Positions 51,374 to 60,699 of a stretch of 64,000 nt of DNA are shown here, in pieces; within the stretch, counting starts at the first letter, position 1, and every line of letters begins with the position of its first letter. Source of the stretch: SMWC01 sp964466315 (GTDB lineage: Bacteria; Pseudomonadota; Gammaproteobacteria; Steroidobacterales; Rariloculaceae). Where the stretch lies: positions 19,411 to 83,410 of the forward strand of contig CAYXNS010000005.1 in the NCBI GenBank assembly GCA_964466315.1, read 5' to 3'. A program made the translations under genes and the position numbers. Below the pieces are notes generated by a model. That model did no database searches, was not told the origin of the DNA, and was given only the letters and a program-made list of their open reading frames with translations.

Positions 51374-52447
51374 ATGCGTTCCTTGGTCGTAGACAAGATC
51401 GCGTCGGTGGCATTGGCCAGCGATATTGGCAGTGAGGTTCGGATAAGCCCGGACATCCCCTGCGAGGAGGGTGTCCTCGTCGCGGCCGAGGTTTTGAACA
51501 ACAAGTCGCGCTACAACACGCTGGAATTGACGAGTGGCCGGATGGCGCAGGTCAAGCGCGGCGACATCATCGTGGGCGCACTGGGCCACCGCAAAGCGCT
51601 GTTCGGCTACTTCGGTCATATCCCCGAGAAGCTCAGTGCCGGCGATGTCATTCAGCTGCTGAATCTCGGCGGCGTTCTGGGCGTCTGCGATTCAATCAAT
51701 CCGAACCAGGGGCAACCCTTCGATTGCCGCGTACTCGGAGTCGTGCTGGACTTCCCTTACCTCGGCGAGCGAATCGGCGTGCCCGCACGGGTCGGCACGC
51801 AGAACCAGAGCGAATCGTCATCCCTGGACGTCGGCGACATCCCTGTGGTCGCGATCACGGGTACCTGCATGGATTCCGGTAAGACGGTCGCGGCCTGCAC
51901 GGTCATCAGCCGCTTTCGTCACAATCGTCTGACGGTCGATGCTTTCAAGAGTACGGGCGTCGCGCTGCGACGAGACATCCTGGCAATGGAGGACGCAGGC
52001 GCACGACATACCAGCATCTTCTCCGATCACGGCATTGTCGCAACAACCTCGAAAAACGCGCCCGAACTCACGCGCAAACTATTGCAGTCGCTCGCGGCGG
52101 GGCGGCCCGACGCCATCGTGTTCGAACTCGGGGACGGGTTACTCGGGGCCTATGGCGTCGAAGCGATTCTGCACGATACGGAAATACGCGGTGCATTGAG
52201 CGCCGTCGTGCTTTGTGCGAACGATCCAGTCGGTGCGTGGGGCGGTGTCAAGTTACTGCGCGACAATTTCGAGATCGAGCCGACCGTCGTGACGGGTCCC
52301 GCGACCGACAATGCGGTGGGCCTGGAGATCATCGAACGACGGTCGGAGGTTCGGGCCGTCAACGCGCTGATACATGGCGCGGAACTCGGCGACCTGCTGC
52401 AGGACGCGCTCGGCATTGCCAGTACGCACGCGGAGACAACGTCATGA
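51374..52447 (+). CDS. P-loop protein embedded in the arginine operon, possibly DUF1611/DgcN-like
   Basis: The ATG at 51374 starts one base after argG. The 357-residue product has an N-terminal region (1-155) with predicted beta structure and HRKALFGYFGH. A P-loop domain follows, with GTCMDSGKT (163-171), FKSTGVALRRDILAMEDAGA and a Walker B-like IVFELGDGLLGAYG. The pattern is of the dethiobiotin-synthetase/DUF1611 group; one DUF1611 member (DgcN) acetylates D-glutamate. The stop overlaps argC by four bases. The operon has no recognisable acylglutamate synthase, so this gene is a candidate for that role, but family membership is uncertain. Confidence 0.7.
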   Translation: MRSLVVDKIASVALASDIGSEVRISPDIPCEEGVLVAAEVLNNKSRYNTLELTSGRMAQVKRGDIIVGALGHRKALFGYFGHIPEKLSAGDVIQLLNLGGVLGVCDSINPNQGQPFDCRVLGVVLDFPYLGERIGVPARVGTQNQSESSSLDVGDIPVVAITGTCMDSGKTVAACTVISRFRHNRLTVDAFKSTGVALRRDILAMEDAGARHTSIFSDHGIVATTSKNAPELTRKLLQSLAAGRPDAIVFELGDGLLGAYGVEAILHDTEIRGALSAVVLCANDPVGAWGGVKLLRDNFEIEPTVVTGPATDNAVGLEIIERRSEVRAVNALIHGAELGDLLQDALGIASTHAETTS

Positions 52448-53505
52448 GCGACAAGCTGCCCGTCATCGTTCTCGGCGGCTCCGGCTATGTTGCCGGCGAG
52501 TTGCTGCGCCTGATCGCTACCCATCCGCGACTTCATCTCGGCGCGGCGGTGTCCACGAGCCAGAACGGCAATCCACTCGCCTCGAGCTTCACTCATCTGG
52601 CTGGCATCTATAGGGACACGGCGTTCGTCTCCGTAGATGACGCCATCGCTCGGCTCGGCGCATCAGCGGCGTGGGTGGTCGTCTCCGCCGCACCGCACGG
52701 TGTGTCGGCCGGACTCGTCGATCGCCTGCTCGACGCTGCGGAGTCCGTGGACGTGAAGATGACCGTTGCCGACGCCTCGGCAGACTTCCGTTACGCGGAT
52801 GCGGCAAGTTTCGAAGCCGTCTATCAGCAACCGCATCCAGCGCCACAGCGATTGCCGTCATTTCGCTGTGCGGTTCCCGAGCACCTGGCCAAGATCGACA
52901 CGCCGCACGCAGCCCAGCCCGGATGTTTCGCGACAGCCATGCTGCTCGGCATCGTGCCGATGCTCGCCAACGATCTCTGCGAGCCGCAGTTTTTCGTCAG
53001 CGCCGTGACGGGCAGCACCGGTGCCGGACGCACGCCCCGTGAAACGACGCATCACCCAGTTCGCCAGAGCAACCTGTTCACCTATAAGCCGCTCGGTCAT
53101 CGCCATCAACCCGAAGTTGGCGCATTGGCCCTTAGCGCGACGAAGAAGGAACTGGGATTGCACTTCGTGCCGCACTCGGGGCCGTTCGCGCGCGGCATCC
53201 ACGCGACTATATTCGCGCCGCGCGCGGGTGACATCAGCGGCGCGGATATACGGTCCGGGCTGGCAAACTATTACGCCGACTCGGAATTCGTCTCCGTTGC
53301 CGAAACACCGCCGCGCCTCAAGGACATTGTTGGCACCAACAACGCTGTCTTGAGCGTCGATGTCGATGACGAGAGCGTGGCGATCTGCTGCGTGCTCGAC
53401 AACCTCGTCAAGGGGGCTGCGGGCGGCACGATTCAATGGATCAATCGCCTCCTCGGCTGGCCTGAAACGGACGGCCTCAGCATCGCGCCCGCGGGGTGGA
53501 TCTGA
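52444..53505 (+). CDS. argC: N-acetyl-gamma-glutamyl-phosphate reductase
   Basis: A 353-residue NADPH-dependent reductase, third step of arginine synthesis. The start ATG at 52444 overlaps the previous stop (ATGA). Motifs are VLGGSGYVAGELLRL (nucleotide fold), the catalytic Cys in QPGCFATAMLLGI (near 160), TGSTGAGRTPRETTH and KGAAGGTIQWIN at the end. Its usual substrate is N-acetyl-glutamyl phosphate; in operons with acylornithine carbamoyltransferase it may accept another acyl group. Length is normal. Confidence 0.94.
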   Translation: MSDKLPVIVLGGSGYVAGELLRLIATHPRLHLGAAVSTSQNGNPLASSFTHLAGIYRDTAFVSVDDAIARLGASAAWVVVSAAPHGVSAGLVDRLLDAAESVDVKMTVADASADFRYADAASFEAVYQQPHPAPQRLPSFRCAVPEHLAKIDTPHAAQPGCFATAMLLGIVPMLANDLCEPQFFVSAVTGSTGAGRTPRETTHHPVRQSNLFTYKPLGHRHQPEVGALALSATKKELGLHFVPHSGPFARGIHATIFAPRAGDISGADIRSGLANYYADSEFVSVAETPPRLKDIVGTNNAVLSVDVDDESVAICCVLDNLVKGAAGGTIQWINRLLGWPETDGLSIAPAGWI

Positions 53506-54662
53506 TGAACACTCCGGCCGCCCACCTGAGCGAGGTCTATCCGACGCTGCCGTTCCAGCCAGTGACCGGTAAGGGCGTCTATCTCGAGGACGCCGATCAA
53601 CGCCGCGTGCTCGATCTCTATGGCGGCCATGCCGTTGCCGGCCTGGGCTACGGGCACCCGCGCTTGACGAACGCGCTGGTAACACAAGCGCGGGAGCTTC
53701 TCTTCCAGAGCAATGCCGTGACGATGCGCGTCCGGGACGAGGCTGCCGATAAGCTGGCCGCGTTCGCGCCGGAGAGCCTCGAGCGCGTGTTCTTCGTAAA
53801 CAGCGGTGCGGAAGCGAACGAGAACGCGTTGCGTCTCGCGTTTCAGTCGACGGGACGCAGGAAGATCGTGGCGATCGAGCGCAGCTTTCACGGCCGCACG
53901 GCGGCGGCGGGCGCCGTTAGCTGGGGAGCCCGCGAGCGCTGGTACGGCTTCCCCGAGACGCCGATGGAAGTGGCGTTCGTGCCGCGCAACGATGAAGCTG
54001 CGTTGGCTGCCGCCGTCGATGCGGAGACTGCGGGCGTCATCATCGAGCCCGTGCAGGGCGTTGCGGGGGCGTTCGACTTCGCAAGGCCGTTCATGACGGC
54101 TGCGCGCGCGGCTTGTGACGCGAGCGGTGCACTACTCATTCTCGACGAGGTGCAGACCGGTGTCGGCCGGCTCGGCACGCCGTTCGGCGCCGACTACTTC
54201 GGCGTGATACCCGACCTCTTGACGACCGCTAAGTCGCTGGGCGGCGGCTTTCCCTGCGGCGCCGTGCTCATGCGCAACGATCTCGCGAAGGACCTCGGTC
54301 CCGGCGCGCTCGGGACGACGTTCGGCGGTGGACCCCTAGCCTGCGCGGTGATCGCGGCCGTCCTCGACACCATCGAAGCGGAGGAACTTCTGGCGCACGT
54401 CACCGAGGTATCGGGGCTTATTCGAGAGACCTGTGTCCGCGGCCCGGTAACGGGAATTCAGGGCGCCGGATTCCTATTGGGCTTGAAGACGACGCCGCGA
54501 GCGGCCGCCGTGCGCAACGCCTTGCTCGATCGCGATATCCTCGCGAGCACGAGCGGCGATCCGCATATCCTGCGGTTGTTACCGGCGCTGATTCTGCAGC
54601 CGACCCATGTTGAATGCCTAGCAGGGGCACTGGAGGAGCTAAGCGATGAAACGTTTCAATGA
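53505..54662 (+). CDS. argD: Acetylornithine aminotransferase (class III, PLP)
   Basis: The ATG at 53505 shares a base with the argC stop (TGATG); a GTG at 53496 is also in frame. The 385-residue aminotransferase has SGAEANENALRLAF (about 103-116), the PLP-phosphate and Asp region LLILDEVQTGVGR (about 209-221) and the Schiff-base Lys in TTAKSLGGG (about 243). It converts acyl-glutamate semialdehyde to acylornithine. Its 3' end overlaps the argF' start by 17 bases, which implies tight coupling. Confidence 0.94.
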   Translation: MNTPAAHLSEVYPTLPFQPVTGKGVYLEDADQRRVLDLYGGHAVAGLGYGHPRLTNALVTQARELLFQSNAVTMRVRDEAADKLAAFAPESLERVFFVNSGAEANENALRLAFQSTGRRKIVAIERSFHGRTAAAGAVSWGARERWYGFPETPMEVAFVPRNDEAALAAAVDAETAGVIIEPVQGVAGAFDFARPFMTAARAACDASGALLILDEVQTGVGRLGTPFGADYFGVIPDLLTTAKSLGGGFPCGAVLMRNDLAKDLGPGALGTTFGGGPLACAVIAAVLDTIEAEELLAHVTEVSGLIRETCVRGPVTGIQGAGFLLGLKTTPRAAAVRNALLDRDILASTSGDPHILRLLPALILQPTHVECLAGALEELSDETFQ

Positions 54663-55647
54663 TCTTACCGATTTCTCCGCGGAAGAGATCGGCGCACTAT
54701 TGGAGCTGGCGACGCGCCTCGAGCAGCAGCCGGAGCCGCGAGCGCTCGAAGGGAAGATCCTCTCGCTCCTGTTCCTGAGTCCCTCGCTCCGGACACTGGC
54801 GTCTTTTCAGGCCGCGATGGGGCGGCTCGGGGGCGGCTCGTTCGTGATCTCGCCCGACATGTCCATTCACGGCCTCGAATCTCGTCCCGGGATCGTCATG
54901 GATGGAGCCGCTGCTGAACACATTCACGAGGCGGTGCCGGTCATCGCATCATACAGCGATGCAATGGGTATCCGCGCATTCGCCGAACGTCGCAATCTCG
55001 ACGACGATCTCGCCGATCGTGAGTTCGAGAGCATGGCGTCTCTCGTCGACATTCCGCTCATCAACATGGAATCTGCAATCCAGCATCCGTGCCAGAACCT
55101 CGCGGACTGGAAGACGATGGAGGACATGCAGGTTCCGGCGCGAGGCGGGCGCTTCGTATTGTCGTGGGCTTATCACCCGCGTGCGCTACCGCTCGCCGTT
55201 CCGGCCTCGACCGTCCAGATGGCCGCGATGCGCGGTATGGACGTCGTCGTACTGCACCCGCCGAGCTTCGCCCTGCCGGACCCGGTGATACAGAAAGCTA
55301 CCACAGCAGCCGAAGCAGCCGGCGGCAGCATCACCGTGACCAGCGACCGTCGCGAGGCCATGGAAGGGGCGCACATCGTCTATGCGAAGTCCTGGTCCTC
55401 GACGGAGAATTACGGCGACCGTCTCGCCGATGAGGCACAACGCGAGGAGCTGATCGACTGGTGTGTCGACGATCCCTGGTTCGAGAACGCGCAGAACGAT
55501 TGCCGATTCATGCACTGCTTGCCGGTCCGGCGTGGTGTAGTGGTTTCGGATCGGGTTCTCGACGGCCCCCGCAGTATCGTAATACCGGAGGCACGTAACC
55601 GGATGGTGGCCCAGATGGCGGTCCTCCATCAGATGATGAGTGGATAA
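54646..55647 (+). CDS. argF': N-acylornithine carbamoyltransferase (AOTCase/SOTCase family)
   Basis: A 333-residue transcarbamylase of the type that acts on N-acetyl- or N-succinylornithine (Xanthomonas and Bacteroides ArgF'), not ornithine. Carbamoyl-phosphate site residues are SPSLRT (about 45-50) and the HPCQNLAD segment; VYAKSW and HCLPVRR are family features. At the position that is Glu in Xanthomonas AOTCase and Pro in Bacteroides SOTCase (MDGDT-E-EH / MDGDK-P-EH) this protein has Ala (MDGAAAEH). The acyl group is therefore undecided. It makes acyl-citrulline, which requires a deacylase not found in the window. Confidence 0.88.
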   Translation: MKRFNDLTDFSAEEIGALLELATRLEQQPEPRALEGKILSLLFLSPSLRTLASFQAAMGRLGGGSFVISPDMSIHGLESRPGIVMDGAAAEHIHEAVPVIASYSDAMGIRAFAERRNLDDDLADREFESMASLVDIPLINMESAIQHPCQNLADWKTMEDMQVPARGGRFVLSWAYHPRALPLAVPASTVQMAAMRGMDVVVLHPPSFALPDPVIQKATTAAEAAGGSITVTSDRREAMEGAHIVYAKSWSSTENYGDRLADEAQREELIDWCVDDPWFENAQNDCRFMHCLPVRRGVVVSDRVLDGPRSIVIPEARNRMVAQMAVLHQMMSG

Positions 55648-55653
55648 CGACCG

Positions 55654-56589
55654 ATGCCACGCCTTACCGGAAATGAGCGAGCGATCGTCGTCACCGCGCT
55701 GAAACACGCGGCACCTTATATACGAATGCACAAGCGCAAGGTGTTCGTGTTAAAGGCGGGCGGCGAAGCGTTTCTCTCACCCGCGACCACGCGTGCGATC
55801 GTCGAGCAGATCGGCGTTTTGCACGAGGTCGGCATTCGCATCGTGCTCGTTCACGGCGGCGGTCCGCAATCGACACAACTCGCGAAGTCGCGGGGAATTC
55901 CTATCAACATCATCGACGGACGGCGTGTCACGGACGAAAGCACCCTGGAAGTTGCGGCGACCGTCTTCAACGAACAGATCAATCCCATGATCCTGGCCGC
56001 ATGCCGTGATCTGGATATCCCGGCCATCGGTATCTGCGCGCCCGACGCGCGTGTGATCAAAGCGCACCGGCGGCGGCCCGTGCCGCGTGAAGGCCACGAC
56101 GGCGAGACCGTCGACTATGGCTTCGTCGGCGACATCGATGGGATCGACACGGATCTTCTTGTCAAGCAACTCAACGACGGGATGATACCTGTAATCAGCC
56201 CGATGGCGGCCGACGATGACGGGAAATTATTGAACATCAATGCCGATACGATAGCCGCCGCTGTCGCCGTGGCCGTCGGCGCCGATAAACTGATCCTCGC
56301 GACCACGGCGCCGGGCATACTCGAGTCCCGTGACGATCTGGGGTCGCTAATCTCGTATATCGACATCGCCGGCTTAGCCAAACTCCGCAGCGAAGGACGC
56401 ATTGCCGACGGCATGCTGCCAAAGGCGACGGCTATAGAAAAAGCGCTGCAGGGTGGCGTCCCGCGCGTCCACGTGATTTCCAGCGAGTTACCCGACAGCC
56501 TGCTCCTGGAGATCTTCACAAACGAAGGGACGGGAACGCTCATAGTAAATGACATCGAGCATCTGAGTCCCGAAGAGCAAACCAGCTAG
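55654..56589 (+). CDS. argB: N-acetylglutamate kinase
   Basis: A 311-residue amino-acid kinase that phosphorylates N-acylglutamate, second step of the pathway. Motifs are VFVLKAGGEAF (Lys/Gly ATP region near 30), LVHGGGPQSTQL, GRRVTDE and LLNINADTIAAAVAVAVGADKLIL. Unlike Xanthomonas, where the kinase is fused to an N-acetylglutamate synthase (GNAT) domain, it stops at the normal kinase end, so no synthase activity is expected. The short gap to argF' (six bases) and argH (ten bases) shows it is in the operon. Confidence 0.93.
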   Translation: MPRLTGNERAIVVTALKHAAPYIRMHKRKVFVLKAGGEAFLSPATTRAIVEQIGVLHEVGIRIVLVHGGGPQSTQLAKSRGIPINIIDGRRVTDESTLEVAATVFNEQINPMILAACRDLDIPAIGICAPDARVIKAHRRRPVPREGHDGETVDYGFVGDIDGIDTDLLVKQLNDGMIPVISPMAADDDGKLLNINADTIAAAVAVAVGADKLILATTAPGILESRDDLGSLISYIDIAGLAKLRSEGRIADGMLPKATAIEKALQGGVPRVHVISSELPDSLLLEIFTNEGTGTLIVNDIEHLSPEEQTS

Positions 56590-56599
56590 AGATAGACCG

Positions 56600-57793
56600 A
56601 TGGCACGCTTGTGGGATAAAGGGATACCGCTCGACGAACGCATATTGCGATTCACGGCGGGAGAGGATCATCGACTCGACGAGCGGCTCGTCGAGTATGA
56701 CGTGCGCGCGTCCATCGCGCATGCGCGCATGCTCGAGAAGCAGGATCTGCTCACTCCGGAAGATTGTAACGCGATTTGCGGGGGACTCGAGATACTCGCG
56801 GAGCAACACGCGGCCGGCCAGTGGTCCATCGAGCTCGAGCAGGAGGACGTACACAGCGCTCTGGAGCAGCGCCTCATAGAGTTGATCGGTCCGGCCGGCG
56901 GTCGTGTGCATCTCGGCAGGTCGCGCAACGACCAGGTGCTTGCCGCCCTGCGCCTTTACATGCGCGCCGCAGGCCGTACTCTCGCCGACGGTGCCAACGA
57001 GGTTGCGAATGAGCTCGATAGCGTCAGCGAGCGCCAAGGTGAACTCACTCTACCCGGTTATACGCACATGCAACCCGCCATGCCGAGCAGCGTCGCGCTA
57101 TGGGCCGGCGGCTTTGCGGCCGAACTCCGCGATGATGCCGAAGGATTGATCGCTGCGGCTCGCCGGGCCGATCTGAACCCCTTGGGCTCGGCTGCCGGCT
57201 ACGGCGCCGCAGGGCTGCCGCTCGATCGCGAGGCAACTCGGGAAGCTTTGAATTTTTCGCGTACGCAGATGCCTGTGACGGCCGTGCAGTTGAGTCGCGG
57301 CAAGGCGGAGGCAGCGTTGATCTTCGAGCTCACTTTGTTACTCGGTGATCTCGGGCGACTCGCCGCCGACCTCTTGTTGTTCTACACGGAGGAGTTCGCG
57401 TTTGTCGCGCTACCCGACGAGATGACGACCGGTTCTTCGATCATGCCGCAGAAACGAAACCCGGATGTGTTCGAGCTCGTACGTAGCGCACAGGCCGTCA
57501 CGATGGCCGCACTGTCCGAGACGCTGGCGATTACCACGAAACTCACGTCCGGTTATCAACGGGATCTGCAACGATTGAAACCACCGCTATTCCGCAGTCT
57601 CGATCTTGCGGAAGACACACTCGCGATCATGGCGCATGCGTTGCAAGGCGTGCGCTTTCGTCCGGATAAGATTGAGCTCAGCGTTGAGCTCTACGCCGCT
57701 GAACGAGCAAATGAACTCGTCGTCGAGGAAGGTATTCCGTTTCGGGAAGCCTATCAGCGCGTCGCCGCCGCGCTTAAACAGCACCACGAGTAG
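56600..57793 (+). CDS. argH: Argininosuccinate lyase
   Basis: A 397-residue fumarase-superfamily enzyme that splits argininosuccinate into arginine and fumarate. Family signatures are DVHSALEQRLIE, GRSRNDQV, GYTHMQPAMPSSV and the flexible loop GSSIMPQKRNPD (about 275-286), which carries the catalytic Ser. It is somewhat shorter than usual (450-460), with a compact C-terminus, but all motifs are intact. It closes the arginine operon, and the next gene (lptM) starts six bases later. Confidence 0.92.
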   Translation: MARLWDKGIPLDERILRFTAGEDHRLDERLVEYDVRASIAHARMLEKQDLLTPEDCNAICGGLEILAEQHAAGQWSIELEQEDVHSALEQRLIELIGPAGGRVHLGRSRNDQVLAALRLYMRAAGRTLADGANEVANELDSVSERQGELTLPGYTHMQPAMPSSVALWAGGFAAELRDDAEGLIAAARRADLNPLGSAAGYGAAGLPLDREATREALNFSRTQMPVTAVQLSRGKAEAALIFELTLLLGDLGRLAADLLLFYTEEFAFVALPDEMTTGSSIMPQKRNPDVFELVRSAQAVTMAALSETLAITTKLTSGYQRDLQRLKPPLFRSLDLAEDTLAIMAHALQGVRFRPDKIELSVELYAAERANELVVEEGIPFREAYQRVAAALKQHHE

Positions 57794-57799
57794 GCAGCG

Positions 57800-57997
57800 A
57801 TGACGACGAAGGCCGGACGCGCGACGACATGGATCTCGGAGACAACAATGCTACTGGTCCTGATCGCTGCGGCGTTTATGGCGGGCTGCGGACAGAAAGG
57901 CGATCTTGTTCTACCGAGCCCGGACGCGGCCTCCGCTGTCCAGGAGGCGCCCACCAGCGACCAGGATGAGGAACAAGATGAGGCGGACGATGAATAA
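57800..57997 (+). CDS. lptM: Small lipoprotein LptM (YifL family)
   Basis: A 65-residue lipoprotein; an internal ATG at 57848 with GGAG six bases before it would give 49 residues. The signal ends in AAFMAGC, and the mature start CGQKGDLVLP is the LptM signature. The rest is acidic (ends DEEQDEADDE). LptM stabilises the LptD-LptE translocon in the outer membrane. In E. coli it lies by dapF; here it sits between argH and polA. Confidence 0.88.
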   Translation: MTTKAGRATTWISETTMLLVLIAAAFMAGCGQKGDLVLPSPDAASAVQEAPTSDQDEEQDEADDE

Positions 57998-58008
57998 TCG
58001 GATGAGCC

Positions 58009-60699
58009 ATGGCGACTAAGCCGCTCGTCCTCATCGACGGCTCCTCGTATCTGTTTCGCGCGTTCTACGCGGCTCTCAGCTCCGGCGCTGAACTGAGCTC
58101 TAGTAGCGGGGAGAACACCGGCGCGATTCATTTCGTTCTGAATATGCTCTACAAGCTCGTCGACGACTACGAGCCCGAACATATTGCCGTCGTCTTCGAC
58201 GCACCGGGCAAGACGTTTCGCGACGACCTCTATTCGGAGTACAAGGCGACCCGGCCGCCGATGCCGGACGATCTTCGGCCGCAGATCGAGCCGCTGGTTC
58301 AAGCCGTCGAGGCGATCGGCCTGCCCGTCCTGCGCATCAAAGGCGTGGAGGCCGACGACGTCATCGGCACGCTCGCAACACGCGCGGCCGCCGCCGGCCT
58401 GTCGACAGTCATATCCACCTCCGACAAAGACATGGCGCAACTCGTCAACGATCGCGTCACGCTCGTCAACACGATGACGGAGACGACGATGGACAGCGGC
58501 GGGGTCGAGAAGAAATTCGGCGTCCGGCCGGACCAAATCGTCGACTACCTCGCGCTCGTCGGAGACAGCTCCGACAACATCCCGGGTGTGCCGGGCGTGG
58601 GACCGAAAACGGCGATGAAGTGGCTCGCCGAGTACGGCGATCTCGGCACGATAATGAGCCGTGCCGATGAGGTACCCGGAAAAGCTGGCGAGCATCTTCG
58701 CGACACACTGGTACAACTACCTCTTTACAGGGAGCTGACGACCATCGTCTGCGATCTCGATCTGCCGCAGGATCCTGAGGAACTCGTCTACGGCGATCCT
58801 GACGCTGAGAAACTCAAGAAACTTTACGAGCGACTCGAGATCAAGAGCCTACTGCGGCGTATTGGCCCCCTCGAGGAGGAGGCCGAGCAACCCGCCGTGA
58901 ACTACGAGACCGTCTTGACCGAGGCAGTGCTCGAGACCTGGCTCGAGCGCATCGAATCCGCAGATCTAGTGGCATTGGATACGGAGACCACGAGTCTCGA
59001 CTACATGCGGGCCGAGATCGTCGGGCTTAGCCTGTCGGTGGAGGCGGGCAGTGCCGCGTACATTCCCGTCGCGCATCGCTACCCGGGAGTGCGCGATCAG
59101 CTGAGCAGGGAGAAGGTACTCGAGCGTATGAGGCCCTGGCTCGAGGGTACGGCGCCAAAAGTCGGGCATCATCTCAAGTACGACGCTCACGTGCTGCGCA
59201 ATCACGGCATAGCTCTCAACGGCATGGCTTTCGATTCGATGTTGGAGTCGTTCGTCCTCGACTCCACGGCGACACGTCAAGACATGAACTCCGTCGCGAG
59301 TAAATACTTAGGCGTAAAGACCACCAAGTACGAAGAGGTCGCTGGCAAAGGCGCCAAGCAGTTGCAATTCGATGAAGTCGATATCGAGGTTGCTTCCGCT
59401 TATGCAGCTCAAGACGCCGACGTCACGCTGCAATTGCACGAGACGCTGTGGCCGAAACTTGAAGAGACGCCCTCACTGAAGAAGCTGTACCTCGAGATCG
59501 AGCAGCCGCTCGTCGAGGTGTTGCGAAAGATGGAATACCTCGGAGTGCTCGTCAATGCCCGCATGCTCAATCAGCAGAGCCAGGAACTTGCAATAGCAAT
59601 GGCGAAGACGGAGGTCACCGTCTACGAGCTTGCTGGAGGTCCGTTCAATCTCGCGTCACCGAAGCAACTCCAGGAGATTCTGTACGACCGGCTAAAGCTG
59701 CCCGTGCTCGGCAAGACACCGAAGGGCCAACCGTCGACAGCTGAGAGTGTCTTGCAGGGCCTTGCGGAGGACTACGAGCTACCGAAGTCGATCCTCGAGT
59801 ACCGGGCGCTGGCGAAACTCAAGTCGACCTACACCGACAAGCTGCCCGCCGAGATCGATCCGGGAACGGGACGTATCCATACCTCCTACCACCAAGCAGT
59901 CGTCGCGACGGGACGGCTGTCGTCTTCGGACCCCAATCTGCAGAACATCCCGATTCGTACACCCGAAGGGCGGCGCATTCGGCAGGCATTCATCGCACCG
60001 CCCGGATACAAGCTACTGGCTGCCGACTACTCGCAGATCGAGCTGCGTATCGTGGCGCATCTGTCCGAAGATCGGGGCCTGCTTGAGGCGTTCGCCGCGG
60101 ATGCGGACATTCACCGCGCCACGGCAGCAGAGGTCTTTGGCGTGAAGCCTGAAGAGGTGTCCAATGAAGAGCGCCGGTCGGCCAAGGCGATCAACTTCGG
60201 CCTCGTTTACGGGATGTCGGCCTACGGGCTCGGACGTCAGCTCGGCATCGGCCGCAACCAGGCCCAAGAATACGTCGATCTCTATTTCAACCGGTATCCC
60301 GGCGTCAAAGCCTACATGGACCGAACCCGTGAGCGCGCCCGGGAGGAGGGTTATGTCTCGACGGTCTACGGGCGCAGGCTTTACCTACCCGAGATCGAAT
60401 CCCGTAATCATCAACGCCGCCAATACGCCGAGCGCAGTGCCATCAACGCACCAATGCAGGGCACGGCCGCGGACATCATCAAGCGCGCCATGATCAACGT
60501 GGACGCATGGCTCAGGGGCTCGGGCGTCGATGCCAGGCTCATCATGCAGGTGCATGACGAACTCGTACTCGAGGTCGGCGCATCGAGTTCCGACGATATC
60601 GCGGGCGAGATTGTGCGGATCATGGAGGGCGCTGCGTCGCTCACGGTACCGTTGAAGGTCGATTTCGGGCTCGGTGAGAACTGGGACGAGGCGCACTAA
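58009..60699 (+). CDS. polA: DNA polymerase I
   Basis: An 896-residue three-domain polymerase. The 5'-3' exonuclease domain (about 1-290) has LIDGSSYLFRAFYAAL and the metal-binding GVEADDVIGTLA and STSDKDMAQLV. The 3'-5' exonuclease domain has an active Exo I motif (VALDTETTSLD, about 323). The polymerase domain has motif A (LLAADYSQIELR), motif B (RRSAKAINFGLVYGMSAYG) and motif C (MQVHDELVLE). It replaces RNA primers and fills repair gaps. Downstream are a putative sRNA and engB on the opposite strand. Confidence 0.97.
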   Translation: MATKPLVLIDGSSYLFRAFYAALSSGAELSSSSGENTGAIHFVLNMLYKLVDDYEPEHIAVVFDAPGKTFRDDLYSEYKATRPPMPDDLRPQIEPLVQAVEAIGLPVLRIKGVEADDVIGTLATRAAAAGLSTVISTSDKDMAQLVNDRVTLVNTMTETTMDSGGVEKKFGVRPDQIVDYLALVGDSSDNIPGVPGVGPKTAMKWLAEYGDLGTIMSRADEVPGKAGEHLRDTLVQLPLYRELTTIVCDLDLPQDPEELVYGDPDAEKLKKLYERLEIKSLLRRIGPLEEEAEQPAVNYETVLTEAVLETWLERIESADLVALDTETTSLDYMRAEIVGLSLSVEAGSAAYIPVAHRYPGVRDQLSREKVLERMRPWLEGTAPKVGHHLKYDAHVLRNHGIALNGMAFDSMLESFVLDSTATRQDMNSVASKYLGVKTTKYEEVAGKGAKQLQFDEVDIEVASAYAAQDADVTLQLHETLWPKLEETPSLKKLYLEIEQPLVEVLRKMEYLGVLVNARMLNQQSQELAIAMAKTEVTVYELAGGPFNLASPKQLQEILYDRLKLPVLGKTPKGQPSTAESVLQGLAEDYELPKSILEYRALAKLKSTYTDKLPAEIDPGTGRIHTSYHQAVVATGRLSSSDPNLQNIPIRTPEGRRIRQAFIAPPGYKLLAADYSQIELRIVAHLSEDRGLLEAFAADADIHRATAAEVFGVKPEEVSNEERRSAKAINFGLVYGMSAYGLGRQLGIGRNQAQEYVDLYFNRYPGVKAYMDRTRERAREEGYVSTVYGRRLYLPEIESRNHQRRQYAERSAINAPMQGTAADIIKRAMINVDAWLRGSGVDARLIMQVHDELVLEVGASSSDDIAGEIVRIMEGAASLTVPLKVDFGLGENWDEAH

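Noticed and set aside
57754..58716. 320-residue open frame on the minus strand over lptM and the polA start
   Set aside because: It overlaps the unmistakable PolA exonuclease domain and LptM signature, and its translation shows no known domain.
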